Positions 1 through 14,464 of a stretch of DNA of 20,528 nt are shown here, one piece after another (the first letter of the stretch is position 1; every line of letters starts with the position of its first letter). The position numbers and the translations under genes are program-made. A model generated the notes under the pieces. It saw nothing but the letters and a program-made list of their open reading frames with translations, had not been told where the DNA came from and searched no databases. The stretch lies in the NCBI GenBank assembly GCA_019648995.1, contig BLXT01000501.1, positions 1,081,613 to 1,102,140 of the forward strand, read 5' to 3'. Source of the DNA: Plakobranchus ocellatus. Lineage: Eukaryota > Mollusca > Gastropoda > Plakobranchidae.

Positions 1-359
1 TTTTTTTTTTTGAGATAATTACTTCGGAATAAATTTATTGTTCATGACAAATTAACGGGTTTTAATTTTCAAAACATGGAGACTCGGAAGATCTGTATTC
101 TACTTCTCAGCCTGGTCTCTTCGAAAAATCCAGGTTTTACAAATTTGCAATACATTCCTTCAGTTAATAAAAAAATAGGGGCTGTGCCATTATATCATGA
201 ACGAATAACACAACCTAAATTGTGCCTTATTGCATCTTTTGAAACAATTCTAGAAAAGTTAAAATTAAAATTTTGTGTTGCAAGCTACATGAGACGTTTT
301 AAAGCTAAAGATATTTTTGAGACGCCCCCTTATCCGTGAAATCATGTTACCTAACTGGA
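1..359. other. No recognised gene
   Basis: AT-rich sequence with one open frame (76-339, 87 codons) that matches no family I know. If the promoter-like cluster at 360-480 faces left, this could be the first intron or leader of a minus-strand gene; a donor-like site (TTAG|GTAACA, reading leftward) lies at about 350. Confidence 0.4.
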
Positions 360-480
360 CGCATGCGCAGCTAGCTATTCGAACAAAACTGCGCAGTAAA
401 AAAAAAAAATCTGTCGCATGACCTATCAAAACGCAGGTCTGGCTGACGATTGGTCCTTGAAGGCTTTCTAGAATGTTCTT
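360..480. promoter_or_regulatory. Promoter-like cluster: NRF1-like sites, CCAAT box, heat-shock element
   Basis: Within 120 bp lie CGCATGCGCAG (360-370) and TGCGCAG (390-396), both resembling NRF1 sites, then ATTGG (449-453, CCAAT on the minus strand) and a perfect three-unit heat-shock element (466-478). The cluster has more CpG than its surroundings. Its order (HSE far, CCAAT middle, NRF1 near) would suit a gene read leftward on the minus strand and leaving the window, but a + strand target, even p62, is not excluded. Confidence 0.45.
466..478. promoter_or_regulatory. Heat-shock element (TTCnnGAAnnTTC)
   Basis: TTCTAGAATGTTC has three alternating perfect nGAAn units with two-base spacing, the form bound by an HSF trimer. 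The motif is seen directly; HSF regulation is inferred. Confidence 0.55.
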
Positions 481-1879
481 CGCGAGACAAAGGTTAAAAG
501 CGAATTTCCTTTTCAGGTCACAATGCTCTAATAATTATTTTTAATTCATAGTAGATAAAAAAATTGCGGTTTGCACTCCGCCTGTTTTTCTTCACGATTA
601 ATAATTTGTTCAGTTGATAGATCTACGTTATGTGTGTGAACCATCAGCCCTGTACAAAAATGTCTTTCTACGCCCCTGTTGCTCCTCCTCGACCAGTTGT
701 TCTCAATCTCCCTTTGATATTATTTATAAGCCGCCAGCCTTTTTAATCTACTTATCCATCCACATAAATGTAATTTTCTTCTGTCAAACAACCCATTTAT
801 CTCCAACTCCAACCTCTCGGGATCGCTATGGCTCTCTCCTCTCTATGTATTCCCCCCCTCCCCCCGCCTTTTTTTTTAACGGTGTCTGTACTTTCTTTCT
901 ATTGATCTATTAGTCTGTATTGTGTCCATCTAACTGTTCAAAGATTCATCGCAAAAATTGCTCTAATTATTACACACAGGCAACAAGCGCGATAAATGAC
1001 AATGTAGCAAAGTTAACACAGTATCGCATGTAAATAATAAGCAAAAGCCGGCCTTTAAACACAAATGAACTTTTTTAATAAGGAAAAAGAGAAACTCTAC
1101 ATATAGTATGTAGTGCCAATTGGTTTGATTTTGTGATGTAGCCTGTCTACAAGGAGATCTCAGACTTTGCGGCCTTTAAGACAGGGTGTTGGTGGCGGTG
1201 CCACAGGGGAAAAAAATGGCACTTATGGCGTTACATTCAAACAGTACATTCACTGTAAGATATTAGCTTTGCATTTGATACCAATGATATAAACGCAGTA
1301 TTACTCATTGTACAAGGGATTGTTTTCCTTTTCAGATTCAGTGCACTAAATTGAATCTTACTCTATTGGTGCATTCAGCAATGATATAGATAATGTTTCT
1401 ACGATTAACAGTTGTAGGGTATGAATAACGGGTATTTCATAATGCATCATCTGGAATAAATTTTGACTCAAGTGCCAGTCCAATTAATATTTCATTGTCG
1501 AAAAAAAAAAAACACTTTTCGCTTTCACATTGTCAGCTGGATGATTATTCAGTGTCGACTTAGCCTACAATTACAATGATGAAGCTTACCAGGACTGTTT
1601 CTTTCTTTTGTTTTAGTTTTGTTTTGACTTGTTATAGCATTGCTACTGATTGGGGAGAAAATAGAGTGATTTTCAATACACAACCGACACTTGTGGTTAA
1701 ATAACCCCCCCCCCCTTTTTTTTTTAATTTTCAAGTTGCAAAGCTGAGGTTAAAATTCAATATGTTATGCAAATTTATTATGCGGTCCATGTGATGGCTG
1801 GATCATAGGAGGGATGGAGAGGACGAGAGGGAGCCAACGAAAGGGAGGAAAAATAAAAAAAGAGGCAGGAAATGAAAGC
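481..1879. other. Non-coding stretch, no gene seen
   Basis: Apart from the SINE fragment at 1117-1208, it holds a C-rich run (852-868), A, T and C homopolymers and chance open frames (for example 614-913, with low-complexity translation). No domain is recognised. Confidence 0.6.
1117..1208 (-). mobile_element. tRNA-derived SINE, 3' body fragment (copy C)
   Basis: Read on the minus strand, this shares with the SINE at 17827-17985 the segment GCCAC...CTTAAA...TCTGAGA...GACAGGCTA...CAAACCA. The tRNA-like head with the A and B boxes is not recognisable, so it is either truncated or strongly diverged. The assignment rests on by-eye alignment to two other copies. Confidence 0.55.
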
Positions 1880-1889
1880 GAGAGAGAGA

Positions 1890-1930
<41 letters not shown>

Positions 1931-2022
1931 GTTTAGTCGACAGCAATCGTCCAGGCCCTCCGCCTGATAAGTAGTGGAACTCGAACGCAAGATAGAAATG
2001 TAAAAGCGTATGTTTGCAATAT

Positions 2023-2077
<55 letters not shown>

Positions 2078-2140
2078 AGGCTAAATATATATTTAATATA
2101 TATATATTATATATATCAAGAGAGAGAGAGAGAGAGAGAG
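1880..2140. repeat. Compound microsatellite (GA)n ... (TA)n(TG)n ... (AG)n
   Basis: (GA) runs at 1880-1889 and 1894-1926, (TA)n at about 2029-2055, (TG)n at about 2055-2078, interrupted TA-rich sequence to 2116 and (AG)11 at 2119-2140. Together they make a dense microsatellite block upstream of the proposed p62 promoter. The antisense frame rich in Ser-Leu across it is a repeat artefact. Confidence 0.95.
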
Positions 2141-2225
2141 TTGACTTTCGTACGAAATTGAACGAACATGATCGCCAATGTTCGTCCCAAACAAGGCATA
2201 AAAAAAAAAATTAACAGGGAGACAG

Positions 2226-2365
2226 GGAGTCAGCAAATTTGACTGCTGCCATTCTTATGGAAAGTGTCAAATCATGGGTTTCTATGGAATCTATCGCTAA
2301 ACTAACTAAGGAGTCAGCAAACTTGACGGCCACCGTAAGTACAGAAAGTGCAAAATCATAGGCTT
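2226..2365. repeat. Diverged tandem duplication, 84-bp period
   Basis: Copies at 2226-2281 and 2310-2365 start with the same GGAGTCAGCAAA and share TTGAC, GAAAGTG and AAATCAT in register, about 75% identical over 56 bp by eye. Each contains GTCAGCAAAYTT, which on the other strand is an A/T-flanked Maf half-site (TGCTGAC). Confidence 0.65.
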
Positions 2366-2694
2366 ATGAATGTTGACATTATGGTGGACTCTAAATTTAG
2401 CATGTACCGATGAGGCTCTCTGATTGGACGCATATTCTCCTCAGGTTAGCCAGATTTGTATCATGAAAAATTTTAAGTGAAAGTCACAATAAATTTTACG
2501 GATTTCTAAGGCAAAGCAAATTCAAAATTCGAAAAATTGTTCATTAAAACTAGTTTTTAATTAATAAAGTATCATAAAGTGGAAAGCAATATAATTCTGT
2601 ATTTTTAAAATATTGTTTTATATAGCAGCCGTTTTGGCATAAATAAGGATTTTACTATTTTTAACTTCTACGTAGTTTGTTTTGCCAACAATAA
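2366..2694. other. AT-rich stretch upstream of the proposed promoter
   Basis: No gene. An ATTGG (inverted CCAAT) lies at about 2422. Long A/T-rich sequence follows directly up to the CLEAR site. Confidence 0.5.
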
Positions 2695-2704
2695 GTCACG
2701 TGAT
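2695..2704. promoter_or_regulatory. CLEAR / M-type E-box (MiT/TFE site)
   Basis: GTCACGTGAT contains the perfect palindrome TCACGTGA and differs from the CLEAR consensus GTCACGTGAC at the last base. CLEAR sites are bound by TFEB/TFE3/MITF and control lysosome and autophagy genes, SQSTM1 among them. The motif is seen directly; binding is inferred. Confidence 0.55.
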
Positions 2705-2713
2705 ATGAAAAAA

Positions 2714-2723
2714 GTGATTCAGC
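2714..2723 (+). promoter_or_regulatory. Antioxidant response element-like site (CNC-bZIP/Maf)
   Basis: GTGATTCAGC fits the relaxed ARE core RTGAYNNNGC. It lacks the more common C at the fourth core base. It contains TCAGC, the Maf half-site. It lies nine bases downstream of the CLEAR site. In vertebrates NRF2 drives SQSTM1 through an ARE. The match is short and could occur by chance; its position gives it weight. Confidence 0.4.
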
Positions 2724-2807
2724 TGTCGAACATCGCTGCCATTTCTTTGTAGAAGGATCCAGAGCTTAATGACCGTTGTATAAAGCAAGCTACTGAGCGG
2801 GTAGGTT

Positions 2808-2941
2808 TCAGAACGCCAAGACCTACTCCCCAGTAGCAACACGAGCTGATCACGATATCGTGGCATATAATCATAAAGCAGCCATCAAGTCAAATCTAAA
2901 TCGATACTATTTAGAATCCAGACCTTGCAAATTCGAATAAT
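2808..2941 (+). other. SQSTM1: Proposed non-coding first exon (5'UTR) of p62
   Basis: A splice acceptor at 6027, only 7 nt before the start codon, calls for an upstream leader exon. The stretch 2808-2941 ends in AATAAT|GTAAGTAT, a strong donor at 2942, begins about 25-30 bp below a TATA box, and has no ATG in about 130 nt. It includes a 12-bp perfect palindrome, CACGATATCGTG (2851-2862). The 5' end is approximate. Another donor-like GTAAGT at 2335 would give a different exon. Confidence 0.42.
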
Positions 2942-4574
2942 GTAAGTATCACATTCATTACACTCGATCCAGATTCTAGTTTTCTGGATTATAATATTCA
3001 GATTAATAACTAGATATACATTTTACAAATGAACACTTACCCAAGAAGGTATAGATCAAGATTCTAAACGGGATTTTCAGTTTTTATGTAGATCTGGGTA
3101 ATATTGGATCAGTAGTCATGTAGACTTTGATGCGAATTTGGTTTAATGAATGATTCTATTAAAATTTCTTCTTTTGTTTTTCTTACCGCAACACCCGTCT
3201 CACGTGTGAATTATGTTTTCTTGCAGGAGCAATTATGTAAAGCAAGGAAAAGTTTTTCCACTCCCAAATATAGTAAAACAATACAACCACCAAATAGAAA
3301 GTTGAGAAGATATCATAAAGGTACCTATCATAAAAGTTGGCCTAGTCTGTTTACTTTGACCCACTAGGCCTATCTCTTCATTTCATCAGTAGCTGAAGAT
3401 AACGACATATGAGAAAACTAGAGCGCTAGGTGGGCTATAATTCTGTGCATAATAGAATGCCAACGAGCTTTCCAAAAGGAGGGCAAGATGCTTGACCAGG
3501 TGTTCTGGTACCAGCACTCAAGCCATTTACTTTCACTGTTTACTCAGCTGAGCATGGTTTATAAAGCATATATTATATATTGTGTAATTTTCAAAATGGT
3601 ACACAGATGCTGTGCTGTTGGATTTACAATCAGAAGACATAAAGAGAGCAATATAGCATTTCACAATTATGTATTAACAATACCATTTCAATGTCAGTAA
3701 AGTAAATTTGTAAACAAGATGACATAATTATAAGGCTTGCATGAGTAAACAAAATACAGATCTATTGATCAATGTTCTTCTTTGTCCCCATCCATCAACT
3801 CATCATTGACAGTTTGTGGTAAAACCAAATAAAAGGGACAATTAATAAGTCTAAATATATATATATTACATATACATTTTTTTTCTATTAATTTGTTTAA
3901 GCATATTGTTTTCTTGTTAGAAATTTAGTTATTATTTTGTTTTGTCCTAGTCAGTAATTTTACATTTATTCTAAGAATCCCATGCATCATCCGCATGCAA
4001 CCGTTGTTTGCTAAGATTAAGATCAAGTGGTAACCTGAGCTGACCATTGGAAAATACATTAAAACCCTGAAACATTGATGGTACATATTAAATAAAAACA
4101 TTTGTGAAAGTAAAAGTTGTTGGTTCAATAGCAGATAAAATAATTAGTATGGTAGTGCTTGGAGCAGCAACAGTAGCGGCAGTGTAAGTAGCAGCAGTAA
4201 AGAGTTAAAAAAAAGAATATGCAAAAGGGCCATGAAACAAATAAGTATTTTGAAAAATATAAGAACTGTGGCAAAGTTTTAAAAAAAGATGGCTGGATAA
4301 ATAGATAGGTAAAAAGACAGATAAAGAGATAGATAGATGAGTAGAAAGTATAAATTATATTTAAATCGGGAATTCATTACTTTTATAATAATCATAATAA
4401 ATATAAGTCAGTTTCGCCACAATTGCCGATACAAACTGTCATAATGTTTTTGAGGAAGAATAGGGTCCATCAAAATTAGAAAGAGAGAGAGAATATATTA
4501 TGTTATGTGTCCAATGGCCAAGACTAACAGCTGTAATTGTTTCACATATATAAGAAGCTCTTAAAACCTACTTT

Positions 4575-4636
4575 ATTAAAATAAAACAACAACAACAACA
4601 AAATAAATAAAGAAACAAAAACAAAAAAAAATCAAT
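4575..4636. repeat. A-rich (CAA)n / (AAAC)n simple repeat
   Basis: CAACAACAACAACAA followed by AAATAAATAAAG and AAACAAAAAC with a final A-run. It resembles an old retroposon tail, but no element body is recognised to its left. Confidence 0.6.
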
Positions 4637-5349
4637 GTAAGACTATTGGTATCGTATAGGGGAGGCATTATTATAATTTGGATGTCCATTAATCAAAATT
4701 GGACCTGCTAAGAAAACAATAATATTGCCTAGTCATCTTTATGATACTAGCAAAATGCTTCAAGTGCAGAGCACCCATCAACTGAACTGCCCTCCTTTTG
4801 CCCACCAGACAACTTGGCACTTTTTCGGCACAAAAAGCATCGCCACCATGTTGTGGCCAGTTGTAGTGAGTGAAGAGGAGTTAGCCATGTTTAGCCATGA
4901 CAGTGATCTCTTTTATTTTATCGTACTCTTTTCTGAAGCTAGACAATTGTGAAAGTAAAAATTATACATATTTTTTAAGGATTTTGGCTCAGGTGAATCA
5001 TCTCCAATGAACTTAGGGAAGTGCTACAAGGCTATTGTTGAAATGATAATTAAATATTATAAAGATAATATAATTTTTTAACTGTATCCTCCTCAATTGA
5101 AAGCTAATGTAAGAAAGATTGCACATATATTTTTTTAGCAACTTGATGAAACAATCAATTATTGACTTGGGCAACAGATGGAGATCTATAGTATTAGTAA
5201 TATTGACCATTGTTGGATGAAATGGCATAGTTTCATGGGCTGGCTCCCTCCACAGAAAAAAAAAAATATGGAGATAGACTTGGAAGTCATTTTTATAGGA
5301 TAGGACTGTAGGTTATTTCTAGAGACTAAATTTTGTTGGATTTTATTGT

Positions 5350-5369
5350 ATTTTTTTTTTTTTTTTTTT
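5350..5369. repeat. Homopolymer T run
   Basis: About 20 consecutive T bases in the proposed 5'UTR intron, followed at about 5438-5468 by (TTTA)n and another T-run. These runs are likely to vary in length and to be error-prone in sequencing. Confidence 0.9.
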
Positions 5370-6034
5370 GTGATTATTGTGACTGTGCTTCCCATAAATT
5401 TCCAGTATGAGAATCTCATGCTCTTTGAATTTTATGTTTTATTTATTTATTTATTTATTTTTTTTTTTGAGAAGAAAGATTTTAATTTTTACAGACCATG
5501 GCAAAATAACCACATGTTGCTGAACTTTTACTTCTTCTTTTTTCCCTCAAGAATAACATGTATAGAATGTGAGCATGGACTTTGCTGTAACTTAAAAGAA
5601 AAAAACACAGTTTTATCTATACTGATGTGAACAAATATGAAGTATTGAATTTTGGTAATTCGCTATACTGTTGGTTTAACAGTCTTCTCAAAGTTCAGGC
5701 TCAAAATAAAGGAAAAGTTGCTTTTGTGTCATTTAATACTTTCTATAAAGTCAACATGTATTTGGCCATCTTGGCACAAAATTATAGTTCTAATTTTGCA
5801 CAAAATATTAGCTCTACATTAAGTACAATTCCCACTTTCCACAAATCAATTTTTGACATTTTTGTAAAATGTTCAAAAGTTGACTTCTTACTTACTTGCA
5901 CTGGCCTCAAGGTGTTAAGTGTTGGTTTCTCACTGTTCATCAATGATCTTAAAGCTTAATACTGCTTAAAAGTATAGGCCCATTATTTATTGCACTAATT
6001 TTGTGTCTATATTTTTTTTTTCTTCAGATTCATT

Positions 6035-11363
<5,329 letters not shown>

Positions 11364-12020
11364 AGGGCAGCTCAGGGGGCTCTGGAGCTGTCATGTGGTG
11401 GGGAGTGGTAACAAGCAGAGGAAGGAACAGCACCAAGCTCTGGAAACAACTAATAAGTGATAGTCTACAGTTTTCTGTTACGGAAAAGAGGGCATCTTTA
11501 TTTTTTTTTTAATTGCCCGTCTTACCCTCTTCAATTCAATTTTGTTTTAATGTGGATTGTATACTTTTAACCTTATTTTATGTAACGTGGGTTTATTATA
11601 CTGTTGTTGTTTTAAGATTGTGTAATAGAAAAATTTCAAGAGGTGGAATAATTATTTACTATGCCTCTGTTTTACCCTAAGGAGTATAATTGTTTTAACT
11701 GATTCTCACCTAATTGTAGCATATTGTGTCACGTATGAGACAAACTGGTAAAGATATTGCACTTTTTTGGTCAGGTGACAAATTTTTTAAATAACATATT
11801 GTGAGCATGACATTTTTCTTCAAATTAACTGATGGAATATTTTGGTTTATGACTTTGCCTATATTTGGGTGTTGTTTTACTATAGGTCCAGTACTTTATG
11901 AAGCTGATGTGTTTTAAAATTAACCAGCACACAATATGAACTAATGCCCTGTGTCACAGATTTCTTTCTTACTCCATATTCTTGATGTATCAAATAAAAC
12001 TCCACAGTCATTTATATAAC
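11364..12020 (+). other. SQSTM1: p62 3'UTR (proximal form)
   Basis: Starts after the TAG stop. It is G-rich for the first 100 bases, then AT-rich, and it ends near the poly(A) signal at 11993 with a GT-rich stretch downstream (about 12028-12045). The cleavage point is estimated at 10-30 nt after the signal. Longer forms ending at 12543, 13032 or 13317 signals are possible. Confidence 0.7.
11993..11998 (+). terminator. Poly(A) signal AATAAA for p62
   Basis: Canonical AATAAA about 630 bases after the stop codon, followed by a GT-rich stretch (gagtttgttgttcc, about 12028). It is the first full AATAAA after the stop. Confidence 0.7.
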
Positions 12021-12542
12021 AATCTATGAGTTTGTTGTTCCATGTATATTATCTGAATTGCACTTTTTTCCTTGTTAGTACAGCCAAGAGGGTGTAAAGC
12101 TATCTACATCACCTAATACAACAATAATTATTTACCTGTCTTGACCATCTCCTTGGTAAATCATCATTATCCTGAGTCAAAATTATTTTGTTTTTTAATC
12201 CATTTAAATTTGCTGTTGGCGTTGGAAACATTGCTTGATGACTTTTCAAATAACTTCAAATACATCAAAGGCAAAAGAAAAGAAAACAAAAAATTGATTC
12301 TTGATAAAGTATCCTGCAATTTTTTAAAGGTAAAGCAAACATAAAATAATTCAAAGTTTATCTTGATGATTGTGTGAACATTATCGTATCATCATAAATG
12401 TGTGGGAGAAGTTTTTGATTTGTTAAATGGTAGATTCGTGACTTAGATCCCTGCTTAAAATAACTCCCTTTATTTTCTTGTTTACTTTTAACAGACAAAC
12501 TTTTTCTTAATAGATTTTGGTGTTTGTAGACAAATATGTATC

Positions 12543-12548
12543 AATAAA
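12543..12548 (+). terminator. Possible distal poly(A) signal AATAAA
   Basis: Second AATAAA downstream of p62, followed by TTTTGTGCATTT. It could give a 3'UTR about 550 bases longer. In AT-rich DNA such hexamers also arise by chance. Confidence 0.3.
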
Positions 12549-13031
12549 AAGATGATTGCACATTTTGTGCATTTCAAGTACATGCCTGCCTATTGTAGTT
12601 TCTAACCGTATGTGTGTATTTTTGTTTTTTTGTGCACCGGTACATGAATTCGTATCAATTTTGTGTTGTGACAAAATAGAATCACGTGTGACTACATTGT
12701 TTCATTCATCTTGATCATAGAGAACTGAAAGATGTACAGGAGATATCATCATTGTCAGGTTCAATGGAGATGCAAACAGAAACGTCTATGGATACTGAAA
12801 TTGCAACTTTCAATCCCATTTACTAATCGATTTAGTTTTGATTTGTAATGTAAGGACAAAAAGCCTCAGATAAGAGTAAATGTATAGGGGGAGAATGGTG
12901 GTGTGTTCATGGTAGGCACATACTATGCCATAGGTGATCAGTTCAATCACTTAAGTTATTCTACTATTCTCGTTCCAAATATTTTACATGCTTTACATTT
13001 TTACACCACTTAAATATTAAACAAAATGGAA

Positions 13032-13037
13032 AATAAA
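13032..13037 (+). terminator. Possible distal poly(A) signal AATAAA
   Basis: A third AATAAA, followed at once by GTGTTCC. It is weak evidence for an extended 3'UTR and may be chance. A further AATAAA lies at 13317-13322. Confidence 0.2.
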
Positions 13038-14444
13038 GTGTTCCATCTCGACTGATTCTTCAAGCTATAAACTTTTATTTACATGTTTGAGTAGAGAAAA
13101 GATATTAATTTTAGTCACTAGAAGTTTAACCAGGAGGGACTAATTCTCCCTATCCATCTCTTGCTGACCTAATCCAACCAAATGGTCATTATACATCTTA
13201 GCTTATAAAAATTGTTTACAATTCAAGGCATCTGAAAGAATGTTTTTAAAACCCCAGCATTTTTTCTGACCTGACTAGGCCAACTGCAAATACTTCTGTC
13301 AGTCAGAGCAAGAATTAATAAAATCTTGAAGAAATTTAATACCGAAATTACAAGTAGTTTTTTAATTTGAAGAGGCTGGGAAAAAATATTTGCTTGATTA
13401 TTTTGATTTATGCAAAATATTATTTATCAGGAAACTATAGCAAGGATTCCATCTGACCAAAAATTAGAGTGATGTACTTCGAATGGGTGGACTGATTATC
13501 ACAAACTGCAGTTTTTATGCTGTTAAATAGATCTTTAATACATTAGCACCTAATTTTTGTTCTCTTAAATGTAATTAAACAAAAGCAAAGACGCTCAAGT
13601 TTTGGGTATTTGTTAAGTGTAACTGAATCCTACATCACTCATTTCAACCACAACCCATCTAACCCAGCATCCGAACCCAAACCCCACTCTCACATTGTGC
13701 GCATCAATCATTACTTCACTGGCAACTGCAATTGCTTTACTTTCAATTAGATGTTGCGCTATTGCAATCAGACTCTAACAGTAACAGTTAATTCTAGCCA
13801 ACTGCATCCCCAATCCAATTGCACAAGACTAGGCCTAAGCTGGTCAACTTTACACACATTTTGCCTTTGTTGATCATTGCCAACACTTAGTCTCCCTTGC
13901 CTTTGCTACATACGGGCCTAGAAATTTTTTAATGGAGCGACATAATTGATACACCCTGGAGTTAAGAACCCAACACTGCATTGTACTTACTGTCTTTAGC
14001 CAAAAAAGTAAAACAACCAGGTAGGTGATTACTCGAGTGCATTGGCTTCAGATTATCTGATATGGATTTCTGGGACTGAACATAACCATTTTTTTTTTTT
14101 ATGATAAGATAGTCTGTTGTTGAGATGTACCTTGATTTGTATGAATTTGAAAATCTAAATATCAGGTCTTTTGTACTCATTAGAAAAGGCTTCGTTTTGA
14201 GTGATACATGAAATCCTAAGGAATGAAAAAATATTACAATGCTTTTTACCACATAAAATGATAATATATTTTTAAACATTCAAAAACTTATCATCAAAAT
14301 GCACAAAATATAAATTTTGATCTAAGAGCTATGTCTAGGAAAATTTGTAATAAATATACACATTTTCTTTTTGTTCCAATTAATTCTCTGAAAATAGTTC
14401 ACATTAGTTTTTCTATAAAAAAAAAGACACAATGGACACATTTA

Positions 14445-14464
14445 AGGGCAAAGGTCATTGACCT
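14445..14464. promoter_or_regulatory. Composite nuclear-receptor site: DR1 overlapping IR1
   Basis: Three half-sites lie in a row, each one base apart: AGGGCA (14445), AGGTCA (14452) and TGACCT (14459). The first pair is a DR1 (HNF4/RXR/COUP type) and the second pair is a perfect IR1 palindrome (EcR/FXR/RXR type). It lies 3 kb downstream of p62 in DNA without a recognised gene. The motif is seen; function is inferred. Confidence 0.45.

Larger units (their letters stand above)
2695..2810 (+). promoter_or_regulatory. Proposed p62 core promoter with CLEAR, ARE-like and TATA elements
   Basis: A TATA box (TATAAAGC, 2779-2786) lies about 80-90 bp downstream of a CLEAR/E-box (2695-2704) and an ARE-like site (2714-2723). 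It lies about 30 bp upstream of the inferred start of an ATG-free leader that ends in a strong donor at 2942. This arrangement, and the fact that vertebrate SQSTM1 is a TFEB and NRF2 target, make it the best candidate for the p62 promoter. The link across a 3.1-kb intron is inference and no transcript has been seen. Confidence 0.5.
2942..6027 (+). other. Proposed 5'UTR intron (3.1 kb), no gene seen
   Basis: Runs from the GTAAGT donor at 2942 to the acceptor TTTTTTTTTTTCTTCAG at 6027. It is AT-rich, with many A and T runs, a (CAA)n/A-rich stretch at about 4584-4635, a T-run at 5350-5369 and (TTTA)n at about 5438-5468. It also has an E-box TCACGTGT at 3200-3207. Open frames inside (for example 5627-5959) show no recognisable domain or codon bias and look like chance. 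Confidence 0.45.
12021..14444. other. Intergenic or extended 3'UTR, no gene seen
   Basis: AT-rich, with several AATAAA hexamers on + and TTTATT (AATAAA on minus). It may hold the distal 3'UTR of p62 and the 3' end of a convergent gene. At 13620-13760 the + strand is C-rich and G-poor. The minus open frame 13962-14279 has no recognisable domain. Confidence 0.5.

Noticed and set aside
1778..2026. Minus-strand frame with Ser-Leu repeats
   Set aside because: Translation of the (GA)n microsatellite.
3200..3207. Intronic E-box TCACGTGT, also present at 12682-12689, as further CLEAR sites
   Set aside because: They lack the full palindrome and the promoter context, so they were not called as separate regulatory features.
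5627..5959. 110-codon open frame upstream of p62
   Set aside because: No recognisable domain, AT-rich chance-like composition, no splice or start context, and it lies within the proposed 5'UTR intron.
13962..14279. 105-codon minus-strand open frame
   Set aside because: No family resemblance and ordinary AT-rich composition; nothing beyond length supports it.
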